Shown in pieces: positions 4,952-5,088 of a stretch of 5,088 nucleotides of DNA. A program made the translations under genes and the position numbers. Origin of the DNA: Actinomycetota bacterium. GTDB taxonomy: Bacteria; Actinomycetota; Actinomycetes; Propionibacteriales; Propionibacteriaceae. Under the pieces are notes generated by a model that saw only the letters and a list, made by a program, of their open reading frames with translations, had not been told where the DNA came from and did no database searches. The number at the start of each line of letters is the position of its first letter. Within the stretch, counting starts at the first letter, position 1. The DNA lies in assembly GCA_016213595.1 (NCBI GenBank), contig JACRAA010000247.1:1-5088 (forward strand). Direction: 5' to 3'.

Positions 4952-5088
4952 CACGCTGACAGGACCCGGAACCGGTGAGGCAGACGCCCTCACCGCTTCC
5001 GACCTGCTCGCCTCGATCCGCGCCTCCCGCGACCTCGAGAACACCGAAGCGGCCCGTCAGCTCGACCTCGCAGCCCGGTGGGCCGACC
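4944..5088 (+). CDS. DUF222 / HNH endonuclease-type protein, 13E12-like (partial, N-terminus)
   Basis: Only the first 48 codons lie in the window, and the frame is open to the edge. The visible part has a short variable start followed by a helix rich in Leu, Arg and Glu that ends in LDLAARWAD. That ending is typical of the N-terminal DUF222 domain found in many actinobacterial proteins, which usually end in an HNH nuclease domain. The HNH part is outside the window, so nuclease function is inferred only. The start is ATG 4944, with no ribosome-binding site but a TATAAT 7 nt upstream, which suggests leaderless translation. An SOS box across the start suggests induction by DNA damage. These genes are often multicopy and variable between strains. 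Without the rest of the protein, the family call relies on the N-terminal signature and the promoter style. Confidence 0.75.
   Translation, partial: MLDTLTGPGTGEADALTASDLLASIRASRDLENTEAARQLDLAARWAD

Noticed and set aside
4494..5044. Overlapping minus-strand open frames spanning the intergenic region and DUF222 start
   Set aside because: They lack ribosome-binding sites and recognisable proteins. They cross the hairpin array and oppose a gene with a clear promoter.

Overview
The window has the very high GC content, GC-rich third codon positions and protein families of an actinobacterium. A Nocardioides-like member of the Propionibacteriales is the best guess. This rests on the DUF222-type gene start, the HelD-type ATPase and the style of the intergenic repeats; no 16S or other marker is present to confirm it.

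Layout, left to right. (1) 1-65: probably the last codons of an upstream gene, overlapping the next start as ATGA. (2) 62-490, plus strand: a four-helix membrane protein of unknown function. (3) 497-1468, minus strand, convergent with the previous gene across a 6-nt gap: an N-terminally anchored extracytoplasmic protein with eight cysteines, which appears to be an internal duplication of a four-cysteine unit. (4) 1469-1558: a short divergent promoter region. (5) 1559-3748, plus strand: a full-length superfamily-1 ATPase of the HelD/HelR type (RNA polymerase recycling) with all core motifs intact. (6) 3832-4740, plus strand: a lipoprotein with a glycoside hydrolase family 16 domain and an intact EIDVIE catalytic motif. 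(7) 4741-4943: a structured intergenic region holding three tandem hairpin units, then a 34-nt imperfect inverted repeat, then a TATAAT promoter. (8) 4944 to the window end, plus strand: the start of a DUF222/HNH-type protein (13E12-repeat-like family), apparently leaderless, with a near-consensus actinobacterial LexA (SOS) box across its start codon.

The genes do not form an obvious single pathway. Two adjacent proteins act at the cell surface (the eight-cysteine protein and the GH16 lipoprotein), and HelD acts in the cytoplasm on transcription. The densest unexplained structure is at 4767-4951, where the repeat array, palindrome, promoter and SOS box lie end to end in front of the DUF222 gene. 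I see no tRNA, rRNA, CRISPR array or insertion sequence. No clearly new multi-gene system is visible; the best leads are the SOS-controlled DUF222 gene with its upstream structures and the duplicated cysteine protein.
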